Source of the DNA: Oscillospiraceae bacterium | Lineage (GTDB): Bacteria; Bacillota; Clostridia; Saccharofermentanales; Saccharofermentanaceae | Length of the DNA: 35,348 nt | Reading direction: 5' to 3' | Assembly: GCA_902782235.1 (NCBI GenBank) | Contig: CACZML010000008.1 | Span: 1-35,348, forward strand | Shown: positions 22,444 to 31,725 of the stretch, in pieces | How positions within the stretch are numbered: position 1 is the first letter of the stretch | How the letters are laid out: each line of letters begins with the position of its first letter | The notes under the pieces: model-generated | What the model was told of the DNA's origin: nothing | What the model saw: the letters and a program-made list of their open reading frames with translations, nothing else | The model's database searches: none | Position numbers and translations under genes: made by a program

Positions 22444-24012
22444 ATGGCAAAAGTTTTGCTTGAAATGAATAGCATCACCAAAACTTTTCCGGGCGTTAAG
22501 GCTCTCGACAATGTCAACCTGAAGGTTGAAGAGGGGGAGATTCACGCGCTGGTCGGTGAGAACGGTGCCGGTAAATCGACGTTGATGAACGTTCTCAGTG
22601 GTATTTACCCGTATGGATCCTATGAAGGAGACATCATCTACGACGGCGAAGTATGCAATTTTCATAACATCAAGGATTCCGAGAAAAAAGGAATCGTTAT
22701 TATCCATCAGGAACTCGCGCTGATCCCTTACATGACGATCGGTGAGAACATGTTCCTTGGTAATGAACAGGGAAGCAAATGGTGTATCGACTGGAATAAG
22801 ACTTATGCAGAGGCAGACAAGTACCTCGAGATGGTAGGTCTTTCAGATTCTTCGAAAACACTTATTAAAGATATTGGTACAGGTAAGCAGCAGCTCGTTG
22901 AGATCGCTAAGGCTTTGGCTAAGCATGCAAAGCTCCTCATCCTGGACGAGCCTACTTCCTCACTTAACGAGACAGACTCAAGAGCACTTCTCGACCTCAT
23001 GAAGAAGCTTAAGAGCGAGGGCATGACGATGATCATCATCTCCCACAAGCTCAACGAAGTTTCTTATGTAGCAGACAAGATCACGGTCATAAGAGACGGT
23101 TCCACGATCGAGACACTCGATGCTACAACTGATGATATCTCCGAGACGAGGATCATCAAGGGCATGGTAGGCCGTGAGATCACAGACCGATTCCCGAAGC
23201 GTCACGACGTTGAGATCGGTGATGTCATGATGGAAGTTAAGAACTGGACAGTTTACCATCCTGAGTTCTCCGAGCGTAAAGTATGTGACGACGTTTCCAT
23301 TAACGTCAAAGCAGGCGAAGTCGTAGGTATCTACGGACTCATGGGTGCAGGCAGAACAGAGCTTGCAATGAGTATTTTCGGAAGATCCTACGGTATCGGT
23401 ATTTCCGGTACGCTGCTCCTCAAAGGAAGACCTGTTACTCTTAAGAGCCCCAAGCAGGCTATTGAAGCTGGTCTGGCTTATGTAACGGAAGACCGTAAGG
23501 GCAACGGACTTGTCCTTTCAAATTCTATTTTGAGAAATACAACACTCGCTAACCTTAAGGGTGTCAGCAACGGTACCTTTATTGATAACGATAAGGAATA
23601 TGCGGTAGCACAGGAATATGTTGAAAAGCTCAGGACAAAGACTCCTTCCGTCGAGCAGCTCGTGGGCAATCTTTCCGGTGGTAACCAGCAGAAAGTACTC
23701 CTTGCCAAGTGGATGTTTGCGAATCCGGATGTACTCATTCTTGACGAACCTACAAGAGGTATCGACGTAGGTGCCAAGTACGAGATCTACTGCATCATCA
23801 ACGATCTCGCCAAGGCAGGAAAGTCTGTCATCATGATCTCATCCGAGCTTCCTGAAGTAATCGGAATGAGTGACAGGATCTACATCATGAACCAGGCAAA
23901 GATCGTAGGAGAGATGAAGGCTTCCGAGGCAACTCAGGAGAATATCATGGCTTGCATCGTTGGCGTTGAAGGTGATACGACCGGCGCTGACGGCGAAGGA
24001 AGTGAGGCATAA
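22444..24012 (+). CDS. mmsA: Sugar ABC transporter ATPase, double ATP-binding domain (MmsA/GguA type)
   Basis: A 522-residue ATPase with GAAAGAGG upstream of its ATG. The N-terminal half has Walker [10 protein letters not shown] (38-46), a Q-loop, a degenerate signature ([14 protein letters not shown]) and Walker [11 protein letters not shown]. The C-terminal half has a degenerate P-loop (GLMGAGRTE) but an intact signature [14 protein letters not shown] and [13 protein letters not shown]. This asymmetry is typical of MglA, RbsA, XylG and GguA, where one site hydrolyses ATP poorly. It powers import of the sugar held by the ChvE-type protein. It starts 170 bp after chvE, behind two hairpins, and is 1 bp from the first permease gene. 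Confidence 0.95.
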   Translation: MAKVLLEMNSITKTFPGVKALDNVNLKVEEGEIHALVGENGAGKSTLMNVLSGIYPYGSYEGDIIYDGEVCNFHNIKDSEKKGIVIIHQELALIPYMTIGENMFLGNEQGSKWCIDWNKTYAEADKYLEMVGLSDSSKTLIKDIGTGKQQLVEIAKALAKHAKLLILDEPTSSLNETDSRALLDLMKKLKSEGMTMIIISHKLNEVSYVADKITVIRDGSTIETLDATTDDISETRIIKGMVGREITDRFPKRHDVEIGDVMMEVKNWTVYHPEFSERKVCDDVSINVKAGEVVGIYGLMGAGRTELAMSIFGRSYGIGISGTLLLKGRPVTLKSPKQAIEAGLAYVTEDRKGNGLVLSNSILRNTTLANLKGVSNGTFIDNDKEYAVAQEYVEKLRTKTPSVEQLVGNLSGGNQQKVLLAKWMFANPDVLILDEPTRGIDVGAKYEIYCIINDLAKAGKSVIMISSELPEVIGMSDRIYIMNQAKIVGEMKASEATQENIMACIVGVEGDTTGADGEGSEA

Positions 24013-24013
24013 G

Positions 24014-25432
24014 ATGGGCGGAAATAAAGTAATGAATTTTCTAAGAAAATACATGATGCTTATCGCTACGGTTGTAGTAGTTATTGCATTCTACTTAATA
24101 ACCTTCGGTAAGACTCTGTATCCGATGAACATCGACAGCTTGATCTCCCAGAACGCATATGTATTCGTATTGGGAACAGGTATGCTCCTCTGTATCCTGA
24201 CCGGTGGTAATATCGATCTTTCAGTAGGATCCGTTGTTTGCCTTGCCGGCGGTGTCGGTGCGATGATCCTTAAATACATCCCTAACGAGATGTGGCCCCT
24301 TGCATTTGTCGCAATGATCGCTATGGGTCTTTTGGTAGGTCTGTGGCATGGTTACTGGATCGCATACCGCAACGTTCCTCCGTTCATTGCAACCCTCGTC
24401 GGAATGTTGGCATTCAGAGGTCTCGCAAATATCATCATGCAGGGTAAAGCTATCGACATCGATAACAAGATCTTCCTGAATATCTTCGGCGGCGGCGACA
24501 GCTGCTACATCCCCGGTCCTACGATCGTGGATAAGCTTGCGCCTTACAAAGCAGGTTTCATCAATTACAGGGAAATGGGTACTTTTACTACTGACCCTGC
24601 TCAGATTCAGAAAACCATAAATGCTTTCCAGCAGAATATCGATGACGGTGTCTGGGAAGGCAGAAAGTTGGAATCAGCAAAGGCTACAGTAACTGAGCTC
24701 AGCATGCTCTTAAAGCAGCAGTGCAACGTTGTCTGCCTTGTAGTATTTGCTCTTCTTGCAATCGGACTTGTAATCTTCACTTTTGTTAACCGCAAGAGAC
24801 TCATCTCCAAGGGTTACAAGGTTGAAGCTCTTTCTTCAGTAGTTATTAAGACAGCTTTGATCGCGATCGTAATCATCTGGTTCGGTTATAAGCTTTCCTG
24901 CTACAAGGGAATTCCTACAGCTCTTATCTGGATCGCTCTTGTTCTCGGAATATTCGCTTATATCACAACGAAGACCACTCTCGGCCGTAACCTGTACGCT
25001 GTCGGCGGCAACGCAAAGGCAACAAGACTTTCCGGTATCGACACCAAGAAGGTTATGTTCAGTGCATATACTCTTATGGGTATCCTCTCCGGTTTTGCAG
25101 GCGTTCTTAACATTGCAAGACTTCAGGGCTCCACTCCTACATACGGTGTCGGCTATGAGATGGACGCTATCGCAGCATGCTTCATCGGCGGCGCTTCCGC
25201 ATACGGCGGAACAGGTTCCATCGGTGGTGTAATCATCGGTGCTGCCCTCATGGGTATCATCAACCAGGGCATGTCCATCGCAGATACACCTGTTAACTAT
25301 CAGAAGGTTGTTAAGGGTATCGTTCTTATCCTCGCAGTTCTCTTCGACGTTATCATGCAGATGAGAAGAAAAGGAGCTAAGAAAAAGGCCTCAAATGTTG
25401 AAGCTGCTCAGAAAGGAGGTGCTAAGGCATGA
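24014..25432 (+). CDS. mmsB: Sugar ABC transporter permease 1 (MmsB/GguB type)
   Basis: A 472-residue permease of the BPD_transp_2 family. The start is the ATG at 24014, 6 nt after GAGG. A frame beginning at 23960 lies inside the ATPase gene. The conserved core includes LTGGNIDLSVGS, NVPPFIATLVGMLAFRG, TTLGRNLYAVGGNAKATRLSGI and IAACFIGGASAYGGTGSIGG. Between about residues 165 and 240 it carries a polar, helical insertion (for example TTDPAQIQKTINAFQQ) that usual GguB proteins lack. It overlaps the second permease by 4 nt (ATGA), with a strong AGGAGGTG inside its own last codons. Two different permeases suggest a heterodimeric channel. Confidence 0.93.
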   Translation: MGGNKVMNFLRKYMMLIATVVVVIAFYLITFGKTLYPMNIDSLISQNAYVFVLGTGMLLCILTGGNIDLSVGSVVCLAGGVGAMILKYIPNEMWPLAFVAMIAMGLLVGLWHGYWIAYRNVPPFIATLVGMLAFRGLANIIMQGKAIDIDNKIFLNIFGGGDSCYIPGPTIVDKLAPYKAGFINYREMGTFTTDPAQIQKTINAFQQNIDDGVWEGRKLESAKATVTELSMLLKQQCNVVCLVVFALLAIGLVIFTFVNRKRLISKGYKVEALSSVVIKTALIAIVIIWFGYKLSCYKGIPTALIWIALVLGIFAYITTKTTLGRNLYAVGGNAKATRLSGIDTKKVMFSAYTLMGILSGFAGVLNIARLQGSTPTYGVGYEMDAIAACFIGGASAYGGTGSIGGVIIGAALMGIINQGMSIADTPVNYQKVVKGIVLILAVLFDVIMQMRRKGAKKKASNVEAAQKGGAKA

Positions 25433-26835
25433 ATAACTTCAGTATGAAAGATGTTCTTAAAAAGAACGTAATGACCATAGCACTCTTCGGAATTTATGTT
25501 TTGTTCGTAATTCTGGCATTTGTGATCAAGGGTACGAACATGCTCGATCCGTCAGTCGTAACTTCACTCATCGAGCAGAACGCATACGTATTTATCTTAG
25601 GTGCCGGCATGCTCATGTGTATGCTCACCGGTGGTAATATCGACCTTTCAGTTGGTTCATTCGTTTGTTTCGCAGGCGCAGTCGTCGGTCTCTTCTCCGT
25701 CGAAAATGACCTCCTTAACAAGTGGTTCGGCGTTTGGGAACAGCAGCTCGTAGACGGTGAGATGCAGACCGTATTGGTCAAAGCAGCTGATCCTCTCAGC
25801 ACACCCGTAGTACTCCTTATCGCTATCGGTATCGGTCTGTTATACGGTGCGGTTTTAGGATTCCTCATCGCTTACGTAAGAATACCTCCGTGGATCGCAA
25901 CACTTGCAGGTTATCTCGCATTCCGTGGTCTCGGAACACAGGTTCTTACAAAGGCATCTACAACTAATGCTATTTCCAACTTCCCGAGCAGCCTTTCCTC
26001 TATCTTCACAGGAAAGCTTTTCGAGACACCCTGGGGTCAGCTCAATATACCTTGTCTCTGTTTAGGAATTCTTGGTGCGGCAGCAGTTGTATTTATCAAC
26101 CTCAACACCAGAAGAAACAAGATCAAGAAGGGCTATCACGCAGATCCTCTGTGGTTCGTTATCCTTAAGAGTGCGCTCATCGTCGCAGTAATCATGTTCC
26201 TCACGGTCGAGTTCGCTCTGGACGGTGGTATCCCGGTAGTAGTTCTCTGGATCCTCGCAGTTCTCATCATCTACGGAATCATCACAGAGAAGACAACGAT
26301 CGGACGTCACTTCATGACAGTCGGCGGCAATGCCGAGGCATCACGTCTCTCCGGTATCAACAACAAGCTCATCATGTTCGTTGCATACCTCAATATGGCA
26401 ATGCTTACAGTTATCGCTGCTCTGGTTGTTACAGCAAGAACAGGTGCTGCTAACTCCTTCGCAGGTCAGGAATTCGAGCTCGACGCAATCGCAGCTTGTA
26501 TCGTCGGCGGCGTTTCCGCTTACGGCGGTGCCGGTACGATCGTAGGAATGGTTGTCGGTGCTACACTCATCGGCGTCATGAACCAGGGCATGTCCCTTGT
26601 CGGCGTTGACCAGGACTGGATCAAGATCGCAAAGGGTCTGGTTCTCCTCGCAGCAGTTGTTTTCGAGATCTCTTCCAAGGCTTCCAGAGAGAAGGCTTCC
26701 AAGATGGCAATGAAGAAGGACAAGGTTGCTGAAGCTGAAGAACAGCTCAAGGAGGCTGAAGAGGCACTCAAAGAAGCTGAAACAGAGGCTCAGGAAGCAT
26801 TTGAGAAAGCGAAAGAGGCAACCGACGCACAGTAA
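25429..26835 (+). CDS. Sugar ABC transporter permease 2 (paralogue of mmsB)
   Basis: A 468-residue BPD_transp_2 permease with AGGAGGTG upstream and a start overlapping the stop of permease 1. It shares the core (LTGGNIDLSVGSFV, RIPPWIATLAGYLAFRG, TTIGRHFMTVGGNAEASRLSGI, AIAACIVGGVSAYGGAGTI). It has a different insertion, a short polar loop of about 30 residues after the third helix (WFGVWEQQLVDGEMQ). It lacks the long loop of permease 1. Its C-terminus is a charged coiled coil of about 45 residues (AEEQLKEAEEALKEAETEA), unusual in this family and probably cytoplasmic. It completes the transporter and is followed by a strong terminator. Confidence 0.93.
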   Translation: MNNFSMKDVLKKNVMTIALFGIYVLFVILAFVIKGTNMLDPSVVTSLIEQNAYVFILGAGMLMCMLTGGNIDLSVGSFVCFAGAVVGLFSVENDLLNKWFGVWEQQLVDGEMQTVLVKAADPLSTPVVLLIAIGIGLLYGAVLGFLIAYVRIPPWIATLAGYLAFRGLGTQVLTKASTTNAISNFPSSLSSIFTGKLFETPWGQLNIPCLCLGILGAAAVVFINLNTRRNKIKKGYHADPLWFVILKSALIVAVIMFLTVEFALDGGIPVVVLWILAVLIIYGIITEKTTIGRHFMTVGGNAEASRLSGINNKLIMFVAYLNMAMLTVIAALVVTARTGAANSFAGQEFELDAIAACIVGGVSAYGGAGTIVGMVVGATLIGVMNQGMSLVGVDQDWIKIAKGLVLLAAVVFEISSKASREKASKMAMKKDKVAEAEEQLKEAEEALKEAETEAQEAFEKAKEATDAQ

Positions 26836-26913
26836 AAACGCTCTGTAACTACCCGTTTTTCATAAATAATGTTTTCCGGTCACCCGAATATCCGGAATGC
26901 ACTTTACCTCCAG

Positions 26914-26947
26914 CCGCCGCAAACACCCATTGCGGCGGTTTTTTTGT
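26914..26947 (+). terminator. Intrinsic terminator of the sugar transporter operon
   Basis: CCGCCGCAA (26914-26922) pairs with TTGCGGCGG (26930-26938), followed directly by T7, about 80 bp after the last permease stop. Confidence 0.95.
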
Positions 26948-27013
26948 CCGGTGCAACATTTTTATTTCTTTATCTGTATTTATGGCAAGACCGCAAATAA
27001 GGGGAGGCTTACT

Positions 27014-28090
27014 ATGCTTAGAAATAAGATCGTATCAGGACTGATGGCAGCAGCAATGGCTATGGGAATTACCGCATGCGGCGGAGATGGGGTGCTGTTT
27101 ACTGAACCGCCGCTGGACTCTGTAGAGCAGGAGACCGGCAACAAAGCAGGAGATGAGACGGAAAAGATCTATGGGGGCGCTGATGTTCCTGAAGACACCA
27201 CGGAAGAACAGACTGAACCCCAGGTCACCGGAGATAAGGTTTCCGGTGGTCTTATTACCGACAAAGCTGCAGAAGATTACGTCGTCTTCCTGTACGAATA
27301 CGGCAACATGGCGTGGGGATACCAGGGATATAAGATATTATTCTTAAATAACGGCGATGTTTATTATTTCAAAAACGAAATCGGTACAGCTTCAGATCAG
27401 GCCGGCCGTGACCTCGCAGTCAAGTATCTGAAGGAATACTCGGAGCCTTCTTTTACTCTTGATATTGATGGATTAAGAGATCTCTATGAGGCCTGCAAAA
27501 TGATTGCCCCTGATGTAAAGACCACATTAGAAAATACCGCAAATGACATGGGTTCATATGAGTTTAAGTTCCTGGATCCTGAGACCTCGGAGGAGGTCCT
27601 GATCTCCAAAGACGGTGACTGGACCATGAAGACTGATGATCCGGCATTGATAAAGGCCCAGGATAAGGCAGCAAAGATCCTTACGAAGCAGTTAAATACG
27701 ATAAAAGCGAGGTCTCTTTCTTTAAATACAGCTATTGTTAACGTTCCTTATGGCGGCAAGGATCTGATCGGCAAGAATATGTCTTTTGACAGCTACGACA
27801 AGTTTAAAGAGTTCTGCCAAAAGAACGGGATCGATGCTGAGAGCTGCATGACGGAAGCACTCAAGAAGTCTTACCAGCAGGCCAAGTACATCATTGTCCA
27901 GGTCTACGATACCAACCGGAGGGTCGGCGGATACATGACATATGACAACAAGGAGCTCAGGTTCCTGCCGTCTCTTGAAGAATATGAGCCCGATCCGGCT
28001 TTTGAGGGCAAGGTCACTGTCGCCATCATGAGGTGCGATATGCTCGAAAAATACGACTACGTCAACGAGAACGGAAACTCCTGGAAATAA
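27014..28090 (+). CDS. Lipoprotein of unknown function
   Basis: A 358-residue protein. The chosen start is the ATG at 27014, 6 nt after GGGGAGG. An earlier in-frame ATG at 26897 lies in the terminator region. The signal peptide ends in the lipobox ITAC (Cys 22). An acidic Thr/Glu-rich spacer (about 35-75) leads to a folded domain with many aromatic residues (DYVVFLYEYGNMAWGYQGYKILF). The middle contains an alpha-beta stretch (EFKFLDPETSEEVLISKDGDW). The C-terminus (MSFDSYDKFKEFCQKNGI, YIIVQVYDTNRRVGGYMTYD) has two Cys that may pair. No family was recognised. It stands alone between a terminator and the MoxR operon leader. Confidence 0.8.
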   Translation: MLRNKIVSGLMAAAMAMGITACGGDGVLFTEPPLDSVEQETGNKAGDETEKIYGGADVPEDTTEEQTEPQVTGDKVSGGLITDKAAEDYVVFLYEYGNMAWGYQGYKILFLNNGDVYYFKNEIGTASDQAGRDLAVKYLKEYSEPSFTLDIDGLRDLYEACKMIAPDVKTTLENTANDMGSYEFKFLDPETSEEVLISKDGDWTMKTDDPALIKAQDKAAKILTKQLNTIKARSLSLNTAIVNVPYGGKDLIGKNMSFDSYDKFKEFCQKNGIDAESCMTEALKKSYQQAKYIIVQVYDTNRRVGGYMTYDNKELRFLPSLEEYEPDPAFEGKVTVAIMRCDMLEKYDYVNENGNSWK

Positions 28091-28176
28091 CGCCTTCCAG
28101 GTCCTCCGGCCCCTGTAAATATGTAGTAAAAGTGAAGCATTCATACAAAATTAATAGAAAAACGCCGTTTAGATAG

Positions 28177-28182
28177 TATAAT
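28177..28182 (+). promoter_or_regulatory. -10 element of the MoxR operon
   Basis: A perfect TATAAT lies 136 bp upstream of the ATG at 28319. The best -35 is TAGAAA (28155-28160), 16 bp upstream, which is weak. Confidence 0.5.
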
Positions 28183-28188
28183 AAGCGA

Positions 28189-28318
28189 GTCAAATTATTT
28201 TTACGGTATCGTGCGTAAGGGACACTAAATGCCGGTAAAAGCTGCAAACCGCGAGGCCCGCGGCTGTGCATTCAGGTTCCTCCGTACATAGAAAACGTAC
28301 AGAAAATGAGAGGTTTTT
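28189..28318 (+). other. About 130-nt structured leader of the MoxR operon
   Basis: From the expected transcription start to the ATG, several helices can form: TTACG/CGTAA (28201-28205 with 28214-28218), AATGC/GCATT (28228-28232 with 28268-28272), and inside the latter CCGCG/CGCGG (28249-28253 with 28259-28263). CCTC near 28279 is complementary to the GAGG of the ribosome binding site just before the ATG, so the leader could switch translation. It matches no riboswitch class I can name with confidence. Confidence 0.45.
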
Positions 28319-29314
28319 ATGGCTGAACAACTCGTAATGAACATCAATGTTGATGAGCTTGCCAGATCAGGTGCCATCATCAACAAAATCAGGACTTACT
28401 ACAATTCCAAGATCGTAGGTCAGTCACAGCTCGGAGTATCACTCCTTGTCTCCATGATCGCCAATGGTCACGTCCTTCTGGAATCCGTGCCGGGTCTTGC
28501 GAAGACCACTGCTGCCAAGGTCATGACTGAGGCTGTGGGCGGATCTTTTTCGAGAGTTCAGTGTACTCCGGACCTTTTGCCTTCCGACATCATCGGTACG
28601 CAGACATTCAACATGACAAATAATACGTTCGAGACAAAGATCGGTCCTGTCTATGCGAACTTCCTTCTCCTGGACGAGATCAACCGTTCGTCCGCAAAGA
28701 CACAGTCCGCAATGCTCGAAGCGATGCAGGAGAGATCCGTAAGTATCGGCGGCCAGACATATAAGCTCCCTCCGGTATTCATCGTTATCGCTACACAGAA
28801 CCCTATCGAGCAGGAAGGTACCTACGAGCTTTCAGAGGCTCAGCAGGACAGATTCCTTCTTAAGGAAATAATCACATATCCTAATGCTAACGAGGAAGTC
28901 GAGATCCTGAACAGGATCGAGGGTGATGTTTTTACAGGTTCTTCTTCTGTTGCAACCATCGAAGACATCGAGTTCTTACAGGACCTCTGCAAGAGAGTTT
29001 ACATCTCACCTGCGATCAAGAAGTACATCGTTGATATCGTTCAGGCTACAAGAGATCCTAAGAGATATATCCCTGCAAACCTTGCAGATTACGTTGCTAT
29101 GGGTTCTTCCACACGTGCAGCCATCGCGTTCATGGAAGTATCCAAGGCAGTTGCTCTTATCCAGGGCAGAGCTTATGTTACACCTGATGACGTTAAGGCT
29201 ATGCGCCACGAAGTAATGCGTCACAGGATCATGCTTAATTTCGCGGCAATCGCTGACGGAATTAAGGAAGAGCAGATCGTTGATGCTATTGTCGGAGCTA
29301 TCGTTACTCCATGA
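28319..29314 (+). CDS. MoxR family AAA+ ATPase
   Basis: A 331-residue cytoplasmic AAA+ ATPase with AGAGG upstream of its ATG. The P-loop is GLAKTT (about residues 59-64, the MoxR variant of GxGKT). Walker B is LLLDEINRSSAKTQ, followed by MLEAMQERSVS, and sensor 1 is ATQNPIEQEGTYELSEAQQDRF. The C-terminal lid contains RAYVTPDDVKAM. MoxR ATPases act as chaperones that load metal or remodel partners holding VWA domains. The operon encodes exactly those partners (DUF58 and two VWA proteins). Its stop overlaps the DUF58 start (ATGA). Confidence 0.95.
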   Translation: MAEQLVMNINVDELARSGAIINKIRTYYNSKIVGQSQLGVSLLVSMIANGHVLLESVPGLAKTTAAKVMTEAVGGSFSRVQCTPDLLPSDIIGTQTFNMTNNTFETKIGPVYANFLLLDEINRSSAKTQSAMLEAMQERSVSIGGQTYKLPPVFIVIATQNPIEQEGTYELSEAQQDRFLLKEIITYPNANEEVEILNRIEGDVFTGSSSVATIEDIEFLQDLCKRVYISPAIKKYIVDIVQATRDPKRYIPANLADYVAMGSSTRAAIAFMEVSKAVALIQGRAYVTPDDVKAMRHEVMRHRIMLNFAAIADGIKEEQIVDAIVGAIVTP

Positions 29315-30192
29315 ATCTAGACTACGTCTCGAAAATCAAGTTCGGGCTGAAGCGTTATAAGACCATCGCTACGGACAAAGCTACGAGCAGAGTTCTCGAC
29401 GGTTCATACAACTCCATTTATAAGGGAAGAAGTATGAATTTCGATGAGCTCCGTGAGTACGTGCCCGGCGACGATATCAAGGATATCGACTGGAAGGCGA
29501 CATCACGTTCCCAGAAGGTCCTTATAAGGCAGTATATCGCCGAGAAGAGACACAACATCATGCTGGTCATGGATGCGAACAGAAGAATGCTCGCTTCCAC
29601 CAAGACCGGTGAGGACAAGGGCGAAGTAGCACTCATGGCAGGCGGCACACTGGGTTACATGGTCACTGACAACGGCGACTATGTATCAGGCCTCTACTAT
29701 CACGACGATAAGATGGAGAGATCACCTTTTAAGACCGGATTCCTCAATCTGGAGTTCCTGCTTGAAGGCTATGCGAAGTGTCTGACGCCAACAAACAAGT
29801 CCAACTTAAACGGGATCCTGAAGCACATCATGCACAACATCAAGAGGCGCATGATCGTGGTCATCGTTACCGACCTGGAGGGCATCATCGGCCTTCAGGA
29901 CAACTATCTGGGACAGATCACGACGGTCCACGATGTGCTCCTTATAAAGGTCAGCGATTGTGACATCTTCGGTAAGAAGGTCTACAATGTCGACGGTTCG
30001 GATTACTTCCCGCCGTTCATTTCGACGAGCAAGAGCATAAAAAGGCAGCAGCAGAAGATAGTCGAAGGACTTGAGAAGGAAGCTGTCACGAAGCTCAACA
30101 GGTATGGTATACCGTGGGTCGAAGTTGATACAGCCGAGAGAGTCGACAGCAAGATCGCTGAATTATTAGAAAAGAATAAGCTGGTGAACTGA
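29311..30192 (+). CDS. DUF58 domain protein
   Basis: A 293-residue protein overlapping moxR by 4 nt. It has the DUF58 hallmark FDELREYVPGDDIKDIDWKA (residues about 45-64) and a following VWA-like fold (IMLVMDANRRM, VVIVTDLEG). The MIDAS sites are degenerate (DANRRM in place of DxSxS). No membrane helix is visible, so it is cytoplasmic, unlike the membrane-bound members. DUF58 proteins regularly accompany MoxR and are its likely direct partners or substrates. Confidence 0.93.
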   Translation: MNLDYVSKIKFGLKRYKTIATDKATSRVLDGSYNSIYKGRSMNFDELREYVPGDDIKDIDWKATSRSQKVLIRQYIAEKRHNIMLVMDANRRMLASTKTGEDKGEVALMAGGTLGYMVTDNGDYVSGLYYHDDKMERSPFKTGFLNLEFLLEGYAKCLTPTNKSNLNGILKHIMHNIKRRMIVVIVTDLEGIIGLQDNYLGQITTVHDVLLIKVSDCDIFGKKVYNVDGSDYFPPFISTSKSIKRQQQKIVEGLEKEAVTKLNRYGIPWVEVDTAERVDSKIAELLEKNKLVN

Positions 30193-30195
30193 TAA

Positions 30196-30690
30196 ATGCC
30201 TACGACGATTAACTTGAGAAGACCATTTGATTTCTCTGTTACACCGATTGCGATAGTCGGCGGTATATTTGCGGCTCTCACAGTCATAGTACTTCTCATG
30301 GTCCTTTACAGCCTTATCAAGGATATGGAAAAGAAGGAGAAGGTTGTTGAAGTTGTGGAGCAGCAGGCTGTCTTCGTTAAGCCTGACCTCGCAAAGCTCA
30401 AGGCCGTATATATCGCAAAGCTCAATGAGATCGAAGAGAAATACAATCAGGATAAGACCAGGATCAGGCCTGCTTACGAGGGCATGAGTAAGGTCGTAAG
30501 AGAATTTGTATATAAAGCAACTGGAACCGAAGTTGATAAGTTTACATTAGCCGAGATCAGCAACACGGAGTTTGCAGGGCTCACAAAGCTCGTCGGCGAA
30601 TACTATCAGCCGGAGTTCGACAAGATATCAGAAGGTGACGTTAAGGCATCTCTGGAGAAATCAAGGAGACTGGTAGCTGAATGGAATTAA
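30196..30690 (+). CDS. Single-pass membrane protein of the MoxR operon (DUF4381-like position)
   Basis: A 164-residue protein starting 3 bp after the DUF58 stop. A transmembrane helix (about 15-43, PIAIVGGIFAALTVIVLLMVLYSLI) is followed by a charged helical cytoplasmic domain containing YEGMSKVVREFVYKATGTE and LVGEYYQPEFDKIS. Position and layout match the DUF4381-type proteins found between DUF58 and VWA genes in other MoxR operons. Sequence identity to that family could not be confirmed. It overlaps the next gene by 10 nt. Confidence 0.8.
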   Translation: MPTTINLRRPFDFSVTPIAIVGGIFAALTVIVLLMVLYSLIKDMEKKEKVVEVVEQQAVFVKPDLAKLKAVYIAKLNEIEEKYNQDKTRIRPAYEGMSKVVREFVYKATGTEVDKFTLAEISNTEFAGLTKLVGEYYQPEFDKISEGDVKASLEKSRRLVAEWN

Positions 30691-31721
30691 AGACACCGTT
30701 AGTTTTATACATTAGTGTGGCTGTTGCGGTGGCCTTTGGCATTGCAGCATTCATCTATATAAGACGCAAGAAAAAGTATTCAGGCGGCAAGAAGGCCTAT
30801 CTTCCTGAGTACCTCAGCAAAGAGTCCATATATAAGACAAGGATGGCATGGTACGTAGTCTTGAAGTACGTCCTTATCGCGCTCATCATCACAAGCATCA
30901 TCCTGTCCGGATACCTCATGGCGCGTCCTTACAAGGCTGAGACAAAGCAGCTCGCAAACTACAACAGGGACATCATCCTCTGCCTCGACATTTCGAGCTC
31001 TGTAGATAACCTCAATGCGACACTCATCGACAAGCTCAAGGAGATCGTTGAAGAGCTTAACGGCGAGCGCTTCGGAATCGTTATCTTCAATACATCACCG
31101 GTACTTCTGTGCCCTTTGACTAACGACTATCAGTACATCATCAGGCAGCTCGATTCGCTCAAAGAGGGCCTGCAGATGAGACTCGATTATACGAATAAAC
31201 AGATCCTCCCGAGTGCCAAGTACAGCCAGGTCGAAGCATTCCTGGAGAATGGTACTCTCGTAGGCTTCCCTGACAGAGGTTCTTCTATCATCGGCGAAGG
31301 TCTTGCAGGCGCCGTCCTCGACTTCTACGACATTGAAGAGAAGCCTGACCGTACGAGGATCATCATCTTTACGAGCGATAACGAGAATGCCGTAATCGGC
31401 GATGAGATCGTAACGCTTCCTGAAGCAGGCCAGTGGGCAAAGGAAAGAGGCATCACGGTATTCGGTATCGGCACCGAGATGATGAAGGATGCGGACCGTA
31501 GGATGATGCAGGACACCGTCGAAATGACCGGCGGATCCTTCTGGAACGGTGAAGACGATGAAGTTGTAGCTGAGATCGTTTCCAACCTCAGAAGAGAGAT
31601 GGCATCATTGGATGATACACAATATGAGATCGTAGAGAACGAATTGCCGGAGACGCCTTTCAGGCTCTTGCTGCTGTCAATTTCATTGATGCTGCTCTGT
31701 GCATTCGTTTTGAAAGTGTGA
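30681..31721 (+). CDS. VWA domain membrane protein 1 (BatA-like)
   Basis: A 346-residue protein. TM1 is about residues 6-26. TM2 is about 61-80 (VLKYVLIALIITSIILSGYLM). Residues about 95-300 form the VWA domain with a complete MIDAS: DISSS (about 98-102), a Thr-containing loop (FNTSP) and FTSDNENA. A third helix lies at the C-terminus (LLLLSISLMLLCAFVLKV). In BatA-type proteins the VWA domain faces away from the cytoplasm. That topology is consistent with the helices here. It overlaps the preceding gene, and AGGAG lies 12 nt upstream of its ATG. Confidence 0.92.
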   Translation: MELKTPLVLYISVAVAVAFGIAAFIYIRRKKKYSGGKKAYLPEYLSKESIYKTRMAWYVVLKYVLIALIITSIILSGYLMARPYKAETKQLANYNRDIILCLDISSSVDNLNATLIDKLKEIVEELNGERFGIVIFNTSPVLLCPLTNDYQYIIRQLDSLKEGLQMRLDYTNKQILPSAKYSQVEAFLENGTLVGFPDRGSSIIGEGLAGAVLDFYDIEEKPDRTRIIIFTSDNENAVIGDEIVTLPEAGQWAKERGITVFGIGTEMMKDADRRMMQDTVEMTGGSFWNGEDDEVVAEIVSNLRREMASLDDTQYEIVENELPETPFRLLLLSISLMLLCAFVLKV

Positions 31722-31725
31722 CCGT

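Noticed and set aside
28201-28275. CCCGCGGCTGT block in the moxR leader resembles the cobalamin riboswitch core
   Set aside because: The other conserved cobalamin elements (the GGTG/CC pair and the GCCAG block) are not in place, and the downstream genes are unrelated to cobalamin.
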